A stretch of 64,000 nucleotides of DNA from Sphingomonas glacialis (GCF_006439055.1 NZ_RCZC01000007.1:124001-188000), one strand, 5' to 3'. Positions 8,636 to 17,457 are shown, counted from the first letter of the stretch. Program-made: numbers and translations. Notes: generated by a model from the sequence alone, not told the origin.

Positions 8636-9793
8636 TCACGCGCGGCCGGAGGTCACGAACCACGAGCGGAACACGCCGTCCGACGTGTCCTTGAACACCA
8701 GCGGCCCGCTGCGCGCCTGGAACGCGGTCGACTGATAGCCGACCTTGACGTCGGTGAAACCCGAAGCCTCCATCAGCGCGCCATAATCGGCCGAAAGCGC
8801 ACCGCGCCAATTGGGCTCGTTGTTGAACTGCGCTTCGAGCTCGGACGAGAGCTCTTCCCACAGATCGCCGAAATTGTGGATCAGCGGCACTTCGAGATGG
8901 ATCGCGACGCCGCCCGGGCGGAGCAGTCGGTGGCTCTCGGCGAGGATGTTGGCCATCGCCGCCTGCGAGGTCTCGTGCAGCACGACGCAGCTGAACACGA
9001 CGTCGAAATGGCCGTCGGGAAAGTTCGTCTTCTCGACATTCTGCTGCGAGAAGAGGACGCGCGCGCCGAGATGTTCCGCGCGGGCATGGGCGTAGCGCAG
9101 CATCGATGCGCCGACATCGGCGCCGTGCACCTCGGCATCGGGGAAGGCGATTGCGGCGGGGACGGTGCTGGTGCCGATCCCGCTGCCCATGTCGAGGATG
9201 CGCTTGGGCTCGATCTCGGGATAGACCGTCAGCAGATGCGCCATCGCGGTCTGCCCGCGCAGATCGTTGAGCATCCCGCCGTTGCGGCCGAGCATATAGA
9301 CCGCGCCGCCGCGGTCCATCACCGCGCCCTGCAGGATCGAGCCGTCGTCATGCGCGTTGCCGCCGGGCATCAAATGGATGTCGCCGCGGTCGATATAGGC
9401 GGGCACGTCGAACGCTGCGTCGAGCGTCACCGAGCCGAGCGGGGTCGGCAGATCGGCGAGCGCCTCGAGCTGGTCGGCCTGGCGCTCGACGCTGTCGCCG
9501 ACCGCGGCCCAGAGCTGGCGCTGCGACTCGCGCTTGACGGTGAGCCAGGTGCGGAAGCTGTCGAGCGCCTCCATCTTCCCGCGCAGATCGCCGACCGGAT
9601 CGTTGCTCGGCGCAGCGCTCGTCTCGGTCTGTGCGACGATCGCCCCGGCCAGTTTCTTCTGCGCGGGTTCGAGCGTCTGCATCACGTGGAGCTTGAGATC
9701 GCGGATGAAGAGCTGTTCGACCAGCTCGTCATGCGACGGCTGGGCGATCAGGGGGTGGGTTTGCGCGACGGCACCTTCGTTCCAACCGCTCAT
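8636..9793 (-). CDS. SAM-dependent methyltransferase with N-terminal helical domain (copy 1)
   Basis: 385 aa. The first ~125 residues are mostly helical and unlike standard methyltransferases; then DIHLMPGG (138-145) leads into a class I Rossmann domain with SAM motif I ILDMGSGIGTSTVP (199-212), an acidic loop (GADVG) and LLRPGG. Its ATG overlaps the stop of the small helical protein upstream (ATGA), so the two are coupled. A second methyltransferase at 37536-38777 has the same layout with the DIH-MPGG motif at exactly the same residue number, and it too is paired with a small helical protein. Methyl acceptor unknown. Start and frame are secure; the role in a catabolic island is unclear. Confidence 0.88.
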   Translation of the reverse strand: MSGWNEGAVAQTHPLIAQPSHDELVEQLFIRDLKLHVMQTLEPAQKKLAGAIVAQTETSAAPSNDPVGDLRGKMEALDSFRTWLTVKRESQRQLWAAVGDSVERQADQLEALADLPTPLGSVTLDAAFDVPAYIDRGDIHLMPGGNAHDDGSILQGAVMDRGGAVYMLGRNGGMLNDLRGQTAMAHLLTVYPEIEPKRILDMGSGIGTSTVPAAIAFPDAEVHGADVGASMLRYAHARAEHLGARVLFSQQNVEKTNFPDGHFDVVFSCVVLHETSQAAMANILAESHRLLRPGGVAIHLEVPLIHNFGDLWEELSSELEAQFNNEPNWRGALSADYGALMEASGFTDVKVGYQSTAFQARSGPLVFKDTSDGVFRSWFVTSGRA

Positions 9794-10131
9794 ACTGTCT
9801 GCTCCTTGTGCGCGACGCCGGTCACCGTGGCGAGATCCTGTTGTGCCAGCTCGTGCAGGGGCCGCAGGATCTTGGCGATACTGCGGGTCCGCAATTGCTC
9901 GCGTTCGGCCAAGGCCGCTGCGTCCGGCGTAAAGGTCTCGATCGCGTCGGGCTTGAACACACCGGCCTCGACCAGCAGCCGCTCGCACGTGTCGAGCCGC
10001 GCGCGGACGATGCTGAGCTCGGCGGTGAGCGCGAGGATCATGGCGATCGCCTGCTCGTCCTGGCCGCGCTGGCCGGGGATCTGATCGAGCTTCTTGGGGG
10101 TACGCGGTAACCGATGTTGGGTCACGGGCAT
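9790..10131 (-). CDS. Small helical protein paired with methyltransferase (copy 1)
   Basis: 113 aa, no signal peptide or membrane segment, predicted mostly helical. I do not recognise a named family. Residues 25-82 align by eye with the 123-aa protein at 37168-37539: D-QA--MI--L--E, then RLD--ER----AG, IET, D-AAL--RE--R in the same order. Its stop overlaps the methyltransferase start (ATGA), and an operator-like dyad lies 71 nt upstream. The obvious guess is an accessory or regulatory subunit of the methyltransferase. The start at 10131 is the most upstream ATG giving a hydrophilic N-terminus (MPVTQHRL); a shorter start is possible. Confidence 0.75.
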   Translation of the reverse strand: MPVTQHRLPRTPKKLDQIPGQRGQDEQAIAMILALTAELSIVRARLDTCERLLVEAGVFKPDAIETFTPDAAALAEREQLRTRSIAKILRPLHELAQQDLATVTGVAHKEQTV

Positions 10132-10201
10132 CTTTCGGACTCGAGGGGTTTGGCGCGGAGCGTAGGCGTCGTGCCACGCGGCGACCACGGCAATCCTGCT
10201 C

Positions 10202-10218
10202 TGGTCGCTGGGCGGACA
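10202..10218. promoter_or_regulatory. Island dyad site D
   Basis: TGGTCG-CTGGG-CGGACA, 71 nt upstream of the small helical protein/methyltransferase operon. The right half matches the island half-site CGG(A/T)(C/T)A; the left half keeps only CG. Very similar to site H at 59805. Confidence 0.45.
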
Positions 10219-10234
10219 GTCGAGGTGGTGGGTT

Positions 10235-11089
10235 TCATCCCAGAAACGCTTCGATGCGGGCGGCGACCCGGTCGCGCTCGAGCGAGAGGACGCCGTGGCC
10301 GACGCCCGGCATGTCGAAGCGCTCGCCATTGGGGAACAGCCCGGCGGTGGTCAGCGTGACATCCCACAGATCGTCTTCGGGGTTCATCACCAGCACCGGC
10401 TGCGTCACCTGCGGGATCGCGCCGAGAAAGTCGTAAGCGAACACCGATTCATAGCCCCACGCGATGCGCGATCCGCCGCGCAGGCATTCGGCCATGTGGC
10501 GGTGGCGCGCCTCGGCGCCGAGCCGCGGATCGCTCAGCGCGCCGATCGCCGCCCAGAGCTTTTCGACATGCGCGAGCGTGGCATCGGGGGCGGGGAAGGC
10601 GGCGCGCAGCATCGCCAGGTGCGCCGCGCGGATCTCGGGCGGAAAGGCGGCGAGCCCGAACAGGACGAGACGGCGGATGCGTGCCGGAAAGGCGCGCGCG
10701 AGCTCGGTCGCGATCACCGATCCGGTATGCTGCCCGAGCAGATCGAACGGACCCGGCGGCACGATCCCGTGCTCGGTGAGATGCGCCATCACTTCCGCCA
10801 TCACCGCGGCGAGCATCTCGATCGTGAGCGGGGCGGGTGGGGCGTCGCTCATCCCATAGCCCGGCGTATCGACCGCTACGACGACGCGGTCCGCGCCGAG
10901 CAACGGGAGCAACGGTTCCCAATCGACGCTGTTCGACGGGGTCTGGTGGAGGCACAGCAAGGGTGGCGCCGAAGCATCCTTGGCCGGCGCGGCGATGCGA
11001 TAGTGCAGCTGACCGATGCGGCTTGGCGCGTATGCGCGGGTGACGTGCGCGCCGAACTTTCCAGCGACCGCAGCGCCGGGCTCGGTCAC
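10235..11089 (-). CDS. Alpha/beta-hydrolase-fold protein with GQHTG elbow (1 of 5)
   Basis: 284 aa from a GTG start that overlaps the stop of the upstream gene (GTGA). The fold is clear: LLCLHQTPSNS oxyanion strand, DTPGYGMSD, a nucleophile-elbow strand FDLLGQHTG (119-123), the acid region VLVMNPEDD and a C-terminal GVGHGVLS. At the nucleophile position of the normal G-x-Ser-x-G there is His121 followed by Thr, a change shared with four other proteins in this window. This copy still has a candidate catalytic His in GVGHG. It is the last gene of the operon starting at 14623. Hydrolase activity should not be assumed; a lyase or other role is possible. Confidence 0.88.
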   Translation of the reverse strand: MTEPGAAVAGKFGAHVTRAYAPSRIGQLHYRIAAPAKDASAPPLLCLHQTPSNSVDWEPLLPLLGADRVVVAVDTPGYGMSDAPPAPLTIEMLAAVMAEVMAHLTEHGIVPPGPFDLLGQHTGSVIATELARAFPARIRRLVLFGLAAFPPEIRAAHLAMLRAAFPAPDATLAHVEKLWAAIGALSDPRLGAEARHRHMAECLRGGSRIAWGYESVFAYDFLGAIPQVTQPVLVMNPEDDLWDVTLTTAGLFPNGERFDMPGVGHGVLSLERDRVAARIEAFLG

Positions 11090-12003
11090 GAAGGGCCGCC
11101 CAGGCAATCGACGATCTGGTCGCCCCGCGCGAACCAGGTGGCGGGTCGCGCCGCGAGCTCAGCGAGCAGCGCTTCGAACGCGTCCATGCGATAGGGCAGG
11201 CCGATGATGTACGGCGTCAGGTGGAGCGGCAGCAGCCGCCCGCCGCCCTGCGCTTCGGCCTCCTTGGTCAGCCAGTCGTGCGCGTCGAGGATCTGCTCGG
11301 CATAGCTGTCGACCGATTGCTGCTGGACGTTGAGGATCTGGCGGTCGGACAGTTCGTGGTTGAGTGGCACGTTGATCAGGCCGTTCGAGAATGCCCAGGG
11401 CGCTTCGTCATTCGCCCAGTCGACGCAATAGTCGACGCCCGCTTCCTTGAGCAGCGGCACGGTGTTGAAGCTCTGCGAGCGCGCGATCGAATGCCAGCCG
11501 CGCGGCCGCGTTCCCGCGACCGCTTCGAGAGTGTCGAGCGACTGCGCGATCAGCGCGCGTTCTTCCGCGATCGGGAGGCCGCTGGCGATCGTGCCGTTCA
11601 TGTCGGTCGAATGCGCGATGATCTCGTGCCCGGCCGCGACCACGTCGCGGATGATCGAGGGATAGCGTTCGGCGATCGCGCTGTTCGCCGCGACCGATAC
11701 GCTCACGCCCGCCTTGGCGAAGGCATCGAGCAGCCGGTAGAAGCCGACGCGCGTGCCATATTCGCGCGCGGTATAGTGGCGGTAATCGGGATAGGCCGTC
11801 TGCATGTGCCCGGGCGCGCGGAACGGCGTGTCGCTGGGTAGAATCGGAAACCATTCGAGGCTGACGACGATCCACGCCGCGACGGTCTTGCCGTTGGGCC
11901 AGGCGATCGGCGCGCGCTTCGGCAACGTCTCGTAGGGATAGAGGTCGTGGTCATACCCCAAGCGGCGCTTGGCGTATTCGAGATAATCGGGCGCGAGGCT
12001 CAT
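11086..12003 (-). CDS. PuuE-like polysaccharide-deacetylase-fold hydrolase (2 of 3)
   Basis: 305 aa, cytoplasmic. NodB-fold protein of the PuuE branch, whose known members open cyclic ureides and imides (allantoinase-type) rather than deacetylating sugars. Visible landmarks: WPNGKTVAAWIVVSLEW, YGTRVGFYRLLDAF, HEIIAHSTDMNG, GTRPRGWHS, VDYCVDWANDEAPW. The start ATG overlaps the stop of the previous deacetylase-like gene (ATGA), and its stop overlaps the GTG of the alpha/beta protein after it. A ring-opening C-N hydrolase role fits the amidohydrolases nearby but is inferred. Confidence 0.85.
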   Translation of the reverse strand: MSLAPDYLEYAKRRLGYDHDLYPYETLPKRAPIAWPNGKTVAAWIVVSLEWFPILPSDTPFRAPGHMQTAYPDYRHYTAREYGTRVGFYRLLDAFAKAGVSVSVAANSAIAERYPSIIRDVVAAGHEIIAHSTDMNGTIASGLPIAEERALIAQSLDTLEAVAGTRPRGWHSIARSQSFNTVPLLKEAGVDYCVDWANDEAPWAFSNGLINVPLNHELSDRQILNVQQQSVDSYAEQILDAHDWLTKEAEAQGGGRLLPLHLTPYIIGLPYRMDAFEALLAELAARPATWFARGDQIVDCLGGPS

Positions 12004-12893
12004 GCGATCTGCCCCCGATAGGCATCGGCGATGTCGCCGGCGCGGGTGATCCAGGCGCGGCCGTCGGCGGCGATATGCCGCAGCACCTCCTCGAACGCGC
12101 CGATCCGATGCGGCTGGCCGATCAGGTAGGAATGGAGCGGGATGCACATCACCGTGCCGCCGGCACCGCCTTGGTTTTCCGCTTCGTCGGCGAGGCGCTC
12201 ATACTGGCGGATCAGCGTCCGAGCGTATTCGCGCGGGCTCATATTGTAGATGAAGAAGCCGTAATGGTCGTTGACTTCGAGGCTATAGGGCATCGAGATC
12301 AGGTCGCCGCTGGCGGTCCTGACCGGCATCGGCTGGTCGTCGTGATACAGGTCGCAGGTATAATCCATGCCGTATTCGGCGATCAGGTCGAGCGTGCGCG
12401 GGGTGTGCGTCAGCGCGGGGGCGAGCCAGCCGCGGATCGTCTGGCCGGTCGCCTCGCGCACGGTGCGGATCGAATCCTCGATGATCGCGCGCTCCTGCAC
12501 TTCATCCATGCCGTAGCTGTAGCGCGTATTGTAGATGCCGTGGCTGAAGAACTCCCAGCCGCGCGCCGCGCCGTCGGCGACGACCTCGGGGTGATGCTGG
12601 CACAGCGCGACCGACAGCGAGACCGAGCCGGGGAAGCCGTGCTTGCTCATCACCTCGGCCATCCGCCAGTGGCCGACGCGGTTGGCATGGTCGCGGTGGG
12701 CATAGCCGACGACGTCGGGATGCGGCTTCGCCCAGCTCTTGCGGTGCGGGTTGGCGGGCGGGTCGATCTCGTAATATTCGAGGTTGGGCGACACCCAGAC
12801 GGCGACTTTCTTGTCGCCGGGCCAGACCAGCGGCTTGCGGCCGCGGTACGGGGAGAAATCGTACAGCTCGGGGTCGGGGGCGCCTTCATGCAT
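12000..12893 (-). CDS. PuuE-like polysaccharide-deacetylase-fold hydrolase (1 of 3)
   Basis: 297 aa. Start at ATG 12893 is preceded by GGAAGGGAGGGC; a further in-frame ATG at 12917 would begin inside the REP-like repeat and is less likely. Family landmarks: WPGDKKVAVWVSPNLEYYE, RVGHWRMAEVMSKHG, WEFFSHGIYNTRY, GWLAPALTHTPRT, MDYTCDLYHDDQPMPV. It resembles its neighbour and the protein at 33688 in layout but not closely in sequence, so these are old paralogues with perhaps different ring or amide substrates. Downstream genes overlap it, so 12893-10235 is one coupled unit; the repeat upstream separates it from the isochorismatase gene. Confidence 0.85.
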   Translation of the reverse strand: MHEGAPDPELYDFSPYRGRKPLVWPGDKKVAVWVSPNLEYYEIDPPANPHRKSWAKPHPDVVGYAHRDHANRVGHWRMAEVMSKHGFPGSVSLSVALCQHHPEVVADGAARGWEFFSHGIYNTRYSYGMDEVQERAIIEDSIRTVREATGQTIRGWLAPALTHTPRTLDLIAEYGMDYTCDLYHDDQPMPVRTASGDLISMPYSLEVNDHYGFFIYNMSPREYARTLIRQYERLADEAENQGGAGGTVMCIPLHSYLIGQPHRIGAFEEVLRHIAADGRAWITRAGDIADAYRGQIA

Positions 12894-12911
12894 GATGGTT
12901 GCCCTCCCTTC

Positions 12912-12992
12912 CGTCATCCCCGCGAAAGCGGGGATCCCGCTTCTTCGCGACGGGGGAAAAGAAGCGGGATCCCCGCTTTCGCGGGGATGACG
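12912..12992. repeat. REP-like inverted repeat, 34-bp perfect arms
   Basis: Arms at 12912-12945 and 12959-12992 are perfectly complementary, with a 13-nt spacer. Each arm also contains its own small hairpin (CCCCGC-GAAA-GCGGGG). The unit GTCATCCCCGCGAAAGCGGG is a widespread alphaproteobacterial intergenic repeat; a variant copy is at 21996-22078. It may act as an mRNA stabiliser or attenuator between 13011 and 12893. Confidence 0.85.
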
Positions 12993-13010
12993 GGATGAGG
13001 GACGGTGTCA

Positions 13011-13694
13011 TCACTTTGCCTCCAGCCAGTCGATCACCGTCTGGACCGGCTCGACATCGGCATATTTCAGCTGAAGGTCGGTCAGATTGGCGAAGTGATA
13101 GCTCTCATGCTTGTCGGCGCAGGTCTCGATCGGGACGATCGTGCGATACCCCCGGCTGAGGCTGTCGACCGCGGCGGCGCGGACGCAGCCCGAGGTCGAG
13201 CCGCCGGTAATCACGACGGTGTCGACCTTGTGCCACACCAGCAGGCTCTGCAGCGGCGTCTCGAAGAAGGGCGAGGGCATCCGCTTGGTGTAGATCGCAT
13301 CCCTGGCGTGATCGATCTCGCAGCGATCATCGAACGCATGGCGGCGTGAATCGTATTTGATGTTCTGCAGGCTGTCGGGCGTGTCGGTGCGCGTGCCCCA
13401 CACGCCGGCGTCGCTCGCATCGTCCATATAGGCGACGTGGGTCCAGATCACCGGCATGCCTTTCTCGCGGGCGAGCCGCGAGATGGTGTTGGCATATTCG
13501 ATCTGGCGCGGGTCGGTTTCGTACGCGGTCTTGAACTCGTCGATCCGCGTATAGGCGTTCTGGAAATCGATGTTCACGATCGCGAGCTTGCTCCCGAAGC
13601 CGAACTTGCTGCGCGCCGGATTGGCCATCACCTCTTCGAACAGCTCGCGCGCGGTCTTGTCCGAGCGCACCATCTTGGTTCCGATGATCGTCAT
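13011..13694 (-). CDS. Isochorismatase-fold amidohydrolase, N-carbamoylsarcosine amidase-like
   Basis: 227 aa cysteine hydrolase. The family triad is present: D43 (VNIDFQNAYT), K137 (YTKRMPSPF) and C170 in STSGCVRAAAVDS with the preceding cis-peptide region GGSTSG. Members cleave N-carbamoyl or simple amide C-N bonds; the N-terminal extension with KTARELFEEVM resembles the carbamoylsarcosine-amidase branch. The ATG overlaps the stop of the HMG-CoA-lyase gene (ATGA). A second, different isochorismatase-fold enzyme is at 14802-15431. It probably frees ammonia or a carbamate from a ring-opened intermediate; substrate unknown. Confidence 0.88.
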   Translation of the reverse strand: MTIIGTKMVRSDKTARELFEEVMANPARSKFGFGSKLAIVNIDFQNAYTRIDEFKTAYETDPRQIEYANTISRLAREKGMPVIWTHVAYMDDASDAGVWGTRTDTPDSLQNIKYDSRRHAFDDRCEIDHARDAIYTKRMPSPFFETPLQSLLVWHKVDTVVITGGSTSGCVRAAAVDSLSRGYRTIVPIETCADKHESYHFANLTDLQLKYADVEPVQTVIDWLEAK

Positions 13695-14623
13695 GCTGCG
13701 TCTTTCCATCCAAGCGGGAGGCCGGCATCCGGAAGGAAGCCGTAGAGCGGCTCGCCCGGCAAAGCCTCGGCGAGGATTGACCGTACCGCGACCAGCGCGT
13801 CGAGGTCGATGCCGGTCCTGAGCCCCATCGCCGCGAGCATGAAGCACAGATCCTCGGTGACGATATTGCCCGAAGCCCCCGGCGCGAATGGGCAGCCGCC
13901 AAGGCCACCGAGCGAAGAATCGAGCGTGGTCAGCCCGCATTCGAGCGCCATCAGCGCATTGGCGAGCCCGAGCCCGCGCGTGTTGTGGAGGTGGATCCCG
14001 GTCAGCGCGGCATCGCCCGCCGCGGCTTTGACGAGCGTGATAAGCCGCTTGACCGCCGCCGGGTCGGCAAAACCGGTCGTGTCGGACAGCCCGACCTCGT
14101 CGCACCCCGCCGCCATCAGCGACTCGGCGAGGCGGGCGACCTGGGCGTCGGGGATCATCCCCTCGAGCGTGCAGCCGAACACGGTCGACAGTGACCCCTC
14201 GAAATGCGGCCGCTCGCTCGTCGGGAGCGCCTTGATCATCTCGGCGATCAGCTTCGCCTCGGCGAGCACCTGCTCGTGCGTGCGACGGAGGTTGGCGAGG
14301 CTGTGCGTCTCGCTGACCGACAGCGGCAGCGTGATCTTGTGCGCGCCGGCCTTGATCGCCGCCTCGGCGCCCTTGGCATTGGGCACCAGCACCGCGACCG
14401 TCAGTCCGGGAATCGTGCGGGCGTGCGCGACGATCTCGGCGGTGTCGGCGAGCTGCGGCAGGAGCTTGGCGGGGACGAAGCTGCCGACCTCGATCTCGCG
14501 CAGGCCGGCGGCGGCTTCGGCGCTGATCCACGCCTTTTTAGCCGCGGTCGGCATGATGCGGGTGATGCTTTGGAGCCCGTCGCGCGGGCCAACCTCACTT
14601 ACCAGGACGTCGATTTCGGCCAT
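13691..14623 (-). CDS. HMG-CoA lyase family protein
   Basis: 310 aa TIM-barrel lyase. EVGPRDGLQ (10-18) with R14/D15, GLSDTTG, the metal pair in IHLHNTRG (H211, H213) and the catalytic-cysteine loop GGLGGCPFAPGASGN (C244) are all intact, so it should cleave a 3-hydroxy-3-methylglutaryl-CoA-like thioester to acetyl-CoA and a keto acid. Start is ATG 14623; a TTG one codon upstream is an alternative. It opens the operon running to 10235, 87 nt downstream of dyad site O. In this setting it may serve a branched intermediate of the island pathway rather than leucine breakdown. Confidence 0.92.
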   Translation of the reverse strand: MAEIDVLVSEVGPRDGLQSITRIMPTAAKKAWISAEAAAGLREIEVGSFVPAKLLPQLADTAEIVAHARTIPGLTVAVLVPNAKGAEAAIKAGAHKITLPLSVSETHSLANLRRTHEQVLAEAKLIAEMIKALPTSERPHFEGSLSTVFGCTLEGMIPDAQVARLAESLMAAGCDEVGLSDTTGFADPAAVKRLITLVKAAAGDAALTGIHLHNTRGLGLANALMALECGLTTLDSSLGGLGGCPFAPGASGNIVTEDLCFMLAAMGLRTGIDLDALVAVRSILAEALPGEPLYGFLPDAGLPLGWKDAA

Positions 14624-14709
14624 CAAAGTTCCGTTTCGCGGTAATTTGTCCTATAGCTATACCAAATGCATTCGCTCTGTCATCTCACAGATCGGTCTTT
14701 TGAAGATTT

Positions 14710-14726
14710 ATCTCGAATGTCGGATA
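14710..14726. promoter_or_regulatory. Island dyad site O
   Basis: ATCTCG-AATGT-CGGATA, 87 nt before the HMG-CoA-lyase gene. The right half matches the island half-site; the left arm is degenerate. A TATAGCTATAGG stretch (minus strand, near 14652-14664) about 46 nt downstream could be a -10 region. Confidence 0.4.
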
Positions 14727-14801
14727 CCGACGCCGCCCGCGGCGGGGATGACGAGCGAGATGATCGATGCGCAGTTCGCCATCGTTGCCGAGGCAGCGCG
14801 G

Positions 14802-15431
14802 TTAGACCTTCAAGCCGCCCAGAAACGCCACCACCTCATCCTCGCTCACGACATCGGCATATTTCGCGTTCATGTCGAACAGATTGGCCTCGTGCGGACC
14901 GGGATGCCGGTCGCCACACGCCTCGGCGACCACCGCGGTGCGGAAGCCGTGCGACATCGCATCGACGCACGACGCGCGGACGCAGCCGCTCGTGGTGAGC
15001 CCGGTCAGCAGGACGCTGTCGACCCCGACCGCCGTCAACGTGGAGGCGAGCGAGGTGCCGAAGAACGCGCTCGGATATTGCTTCGAGACCACCAACTCGT
15101 CGGCTTCGGGAACGAGTCCCGCGGGCCAGGCGCCCATCGCGCTGCCCTCGAGGAAATAGCGCAGCGGCGCCGCCTTCTCGTAAAAACGCCCGCCGTTGAG
15201 CGCGAGCGGATGATAGACGACATTGGTCAGAATCACCGGCACGCCCGCCGCCCGCGCCGCCGCGCGCACCCGCAGCGCCGAGGCGAGCGCATCCTCGACC
15301 CCCGAATAGAGATCGCACTCCGGGTCGAAATAGCCCTGGCAGAAATCGATCAGGATCAGCGCCGGCTTGGCGCCGAAGCCGACGCGGGTGCCATAGGCCT
15401 TGGCGTAATTGGCGGCCAGATCGTCGCTCAT
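14802..15431 (-). CDS. Isochorismatase-fold amidohydrolase
   Basis: 209 aa. Catalytic triad D29 (LILIDFCQGYFDP), K117 (VVSKQYPSAFFGT) and C150 (GLTTSGCVRASCVDAMS) is complete. It is shorter and only moderately like the 227-aa relative at 13011, sharing the GCVRA-DA/DS and R-G/DRH regions. It closes the leuC-leuD operon, its ATG overlapping the leuD stop (ATGA). The family includes maleamate, ureidoacrylate and carbamoylsarcosine amidases as well as isochorismatase; with no siderophore genes around, an amidase role in the catabolic island is the better reading. Confidence 0.88.
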   Translation of the reverse strand: MSDDLAANYAKAYGTRVGFGAKPALILIDFCQGYFDPECDLYSGVEDALASALRVRAAARAAGVPVILTNVVYHPLALNGGRFYEKAAPLRYFLEGSAMGAWPAGLVPEADELVVSKQYPSAFFGTSLASTLTAVGVDSVLLTGLTTSGCVRASCVDAMSHGFRTAVVAEACGDRHPGPHEANLFDMNAKYADVVSEDEVVAFLGGLKV

Positions 15432-16051
15432 CGTGATGCTCCCATGTCGTACAGCCAGGGCTGGAGGGTCTTCTGCCGCGCCTCGAACGCGGTGATATCG
15501 TCGCTGCTGGCGTTGAGGATCAAAGCGGTCTCGTCCCAGCCGTTGAGCAAAGCGAGCCGCTGCTCGGCGCCGACCTCGAACGCGATCGGTGGGTCGTCGC
15601 CGACCCGCAGCGTCTGCGCTTCGAGATCGATCGCGAAACGCTCGCCCGCCGTTGCGCGCTCGGTCAGCGCGGTAACCAAAGCGGTGGGGAGGCGGATCGG
15701 CAAGACACCGTTGCGGAAGCAATTGCCGTAGAAGATCTCGCCGAAGCTCGGCGCGATCACGCACGTGATGCCCTGGCCGAGCAGTGCCCAGACGGCTTGC
15801 TCGCGGCTCGAGCCCGAGCCGAAATTGGCACCCGCGAGCAGGATCGGCGCGTCACGCCACGGCGCCCGATTGAGCACGAAACCGGCGATCTCGGCACCCT
15901 GCGCATCGAAGCGCCGATCGTGAAACGCATAGCGCCCGAGCCCCGCGCGCGCGGTGATCAGCAGGAAGCGCGCGGGGAAGATGATGTCGGTGTCGACATT
16001 CTCCTCGGGCAGTGGGGCGGCCGTGCCCGACAGCGTTGTGAACGGGGTCAT
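15428..16051 (-). CDS. leuD: LeuD-type hydro-lyase small subunit
   Basis: 207 aa swivelling domain of the aconitase superfamily: NVDTDIIFPARFL, the ANFGSGSSREQAVWAL loop and ITCVIAPSFGEIFYGNCFRNG are typical of 3-isopropylmalate dehydratase small subunits. It follows leuC with an ATGA overlap and precedes an amidohydrolase the same way. No leuA or leuB is nearby, so the pair may be a catabolic paralogue acting on a related 2-alkylmalate (citramalate- or dimethylmalate-like) and not the biosynthetic enzyme. Family is certain, substrate inferred. Confidence 0.9.
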   Translation of the reverse strand: MTPFTTLSGTAAPLPEENVDTDIIFPARFLLITARAGLGRYAFHDRRFDAQGAEIAGFVLNRAPWRDAPILLAGANFGSGSSREQAVWALLGQGITCVIAPSFGEIFYGNCFRNGVLPIRLPTALVTALTERATAGERFAIDLEAQTLRVGDDPPIAFEVGAEQRLALLNGWDETALILNASSDDITAFEARQKTLQPWLYDMGASR

Positions 16052-17457
16052 CGGGCCGGCTCCAGCGTGCGGACATCGACGAGGTGCCCGGCGATCCCCG
16101 CCGCCGCCGCCATCGCCGGGCTCATCAGGTGGGTGCATCCGCCCGGCCCCTGGCGCCCCTCGAAATTGCGGTTCGAGGTCGAGGCGCAGCGTTCGCCCGG
16201 CAGCAACCGGTCGTCGTTCATCGCGACGCACATCGAGCAGCCGGCATGACGCCATTCGAACCCGGCGGCCAGGAAGACCGCGTCCAATCCTTCGTGCTCG
16301 GCCTGATGCTTGGTCGCGGTCGATCCCGGCACGACGATCGCGGTGACGCCCGGCGCGACGCGGCGGCCCGCGACGATCGCCGCGGCCGCGCGCAAATCCT
16401 CGATCCGCCCGTTGGTGCACGATCCGATGAACACGCGGTCGATCGCGATTCCCGAGAGCGCGGTGCCCGCGCTCAGCCCCATATAGGCGAGCGCCTTCTC
16501 CATTTTCGCGCGTGCGCTCGGGTCGGCGAGCGTCGTCGGATCGGGGACGCGCGCGGTGATCGGCGCGCTGTCGTCGGGCGCGGTGCCCCAGCTCACCTGC
16601 GGCGCGATCTCGCCGAGGTCGAGCGTCACGCTCTTGTCGAACACCGCTTCCGGGTCCGAGCCGAGCGTGCGCCAATAGGCAACCGCTTGGTCCCACGGAG
16701 CCCCCTGCGGCGCCATCGCACGGCCCTTGAGGAAGGCGAAGGTCGTCTCGTCGGGCGCGACCAGGCCGATCCGCCCGCCGGCCTCGATCGTCATGTTGCA
16801 CAGCGTCATCCGCGCCGCCATCGACATCGCCGAGACGGCCGGCCCGATATATTCGACGGCATGGCCAGCCGCCCCCAGCCCGCCGATCCGCGCGATCAGC
16901 GCGAGCGCGACGTCCTTGGCGGTGACGTGTGGCGACAGCGTTCCGGTGAGCTCGACGCGCATCGTCTTGGCGCGCGTCTGCTTGAGGCATTGCGCCGCCA
17001 TCACCGTGCCGCACTCGCTCGCGCCGATGCCGAACGCCAGCGCGCCGAACGCGCCGTGTGTGGTCGTATGGCTGTCGCCGCAGACGAGCGTGATGCCGGG
17101 CAGCGTGAAGCCCGCCTCGGGGCCGATGACATGGACGATCCCCTGGCCCTCGCCGTCGAGCCGGCGATACGGCACGTCGAATGCCGCGGCATTGGCCTCG
17201 AGCTCGGCAACCTGCGCCGAGGCAAGCGGATCGGCGATCGTCCCGCCGCGCGCGCGCGTCGGCACGGCATGGTCGGCGACCGCGAGATGGGTCTCGGGGC
17301 GGCGCACCCTGCGCCCGGCGTCGCGCAGCGCCTGGAACGCCTGTGGGCTGCTCACCTCGTGGACGAGATGGCGGTCGATATAGAGCAACGCCTCGCCGCC
17401 GGGCAGATCGGCAACGAGATGGCTGTCCCACAATTTGTCGTAGAGGGTCGAGGGCAT
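16048..17457 (-). CDS. leuC: LeuC-type hydro-lyase large subunit
   Basis: 469 aa, the usual length. Substrate-site and iron-sulfur residues are intact: CGDSHTTTHGAFG, C347 in IGSCTNGR, and C407/C410 in AGCSMC, the three ligands of the [4Fe-4S] cluster at the same numbers as in E. coli LeuC; NRNFEGRQG follows. It dehydrates and rehydrates 2- or 3-alkylmalates together with LeuD. First gene of a three-gene coupled operon (leuC, leuD, isochorismatase-like), with dyad site B 78 nt upstream. Its place among amidohydrolases suggests a catabolic substrate. Confidence 0.92.
   Translation of the reverse strand: MPSTLYDKLWDSHLVADLPGGEALLYIDRHLVHEVSSPQAFQALRDAGRRVRRPETHLAVADHAVPTRARGGTIADPLASAQVAELEANAAAFDVPYRRLDGEGQGIVHVIGPEAGFTLPGITLVCGDSHTTTHGAFGALAFGIGASECGTVMAAQCLKQTRAKTMRVELTGTLSPHVTAKDVALALIARIGGLGAAGHAVEYIGPAVSAMSMAARMTLCNMTIEAGGRIGLVAPDETTFAFLKGRAMAPQGAPWDQAVAYWRTLGSDPEAVFDKSVTLDLGEIAPQVSWGTAPDDSAPITARVPDPTTLADPSARAKMEKALAYMGLSAGTALSGIAIDRVFIGSCTNGRIEDLRAAAAIVAGRRVAPGVTAIVVPGSTATKHQAEHEGLDAVFLAAGFEWRHAGCSMCVAMNDDRLLPGERCASTSNRNFEGRQGPGGCTHLMSPAMAAAAGIAGHLVDVRTLEPAR

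Noticed and set aside
12912..12992. CRISPR or insertion-sequence end
   Set aside because: Only two arms of one inverted repeat, no regular spacers and no transposase gene; it is a REP-type element.
16048..17457. Leucine biosynthesis operon
   Set aside because: No leuA or leuB nearby and the pair is coupled to an amidohydrolase inside a catabolic island.
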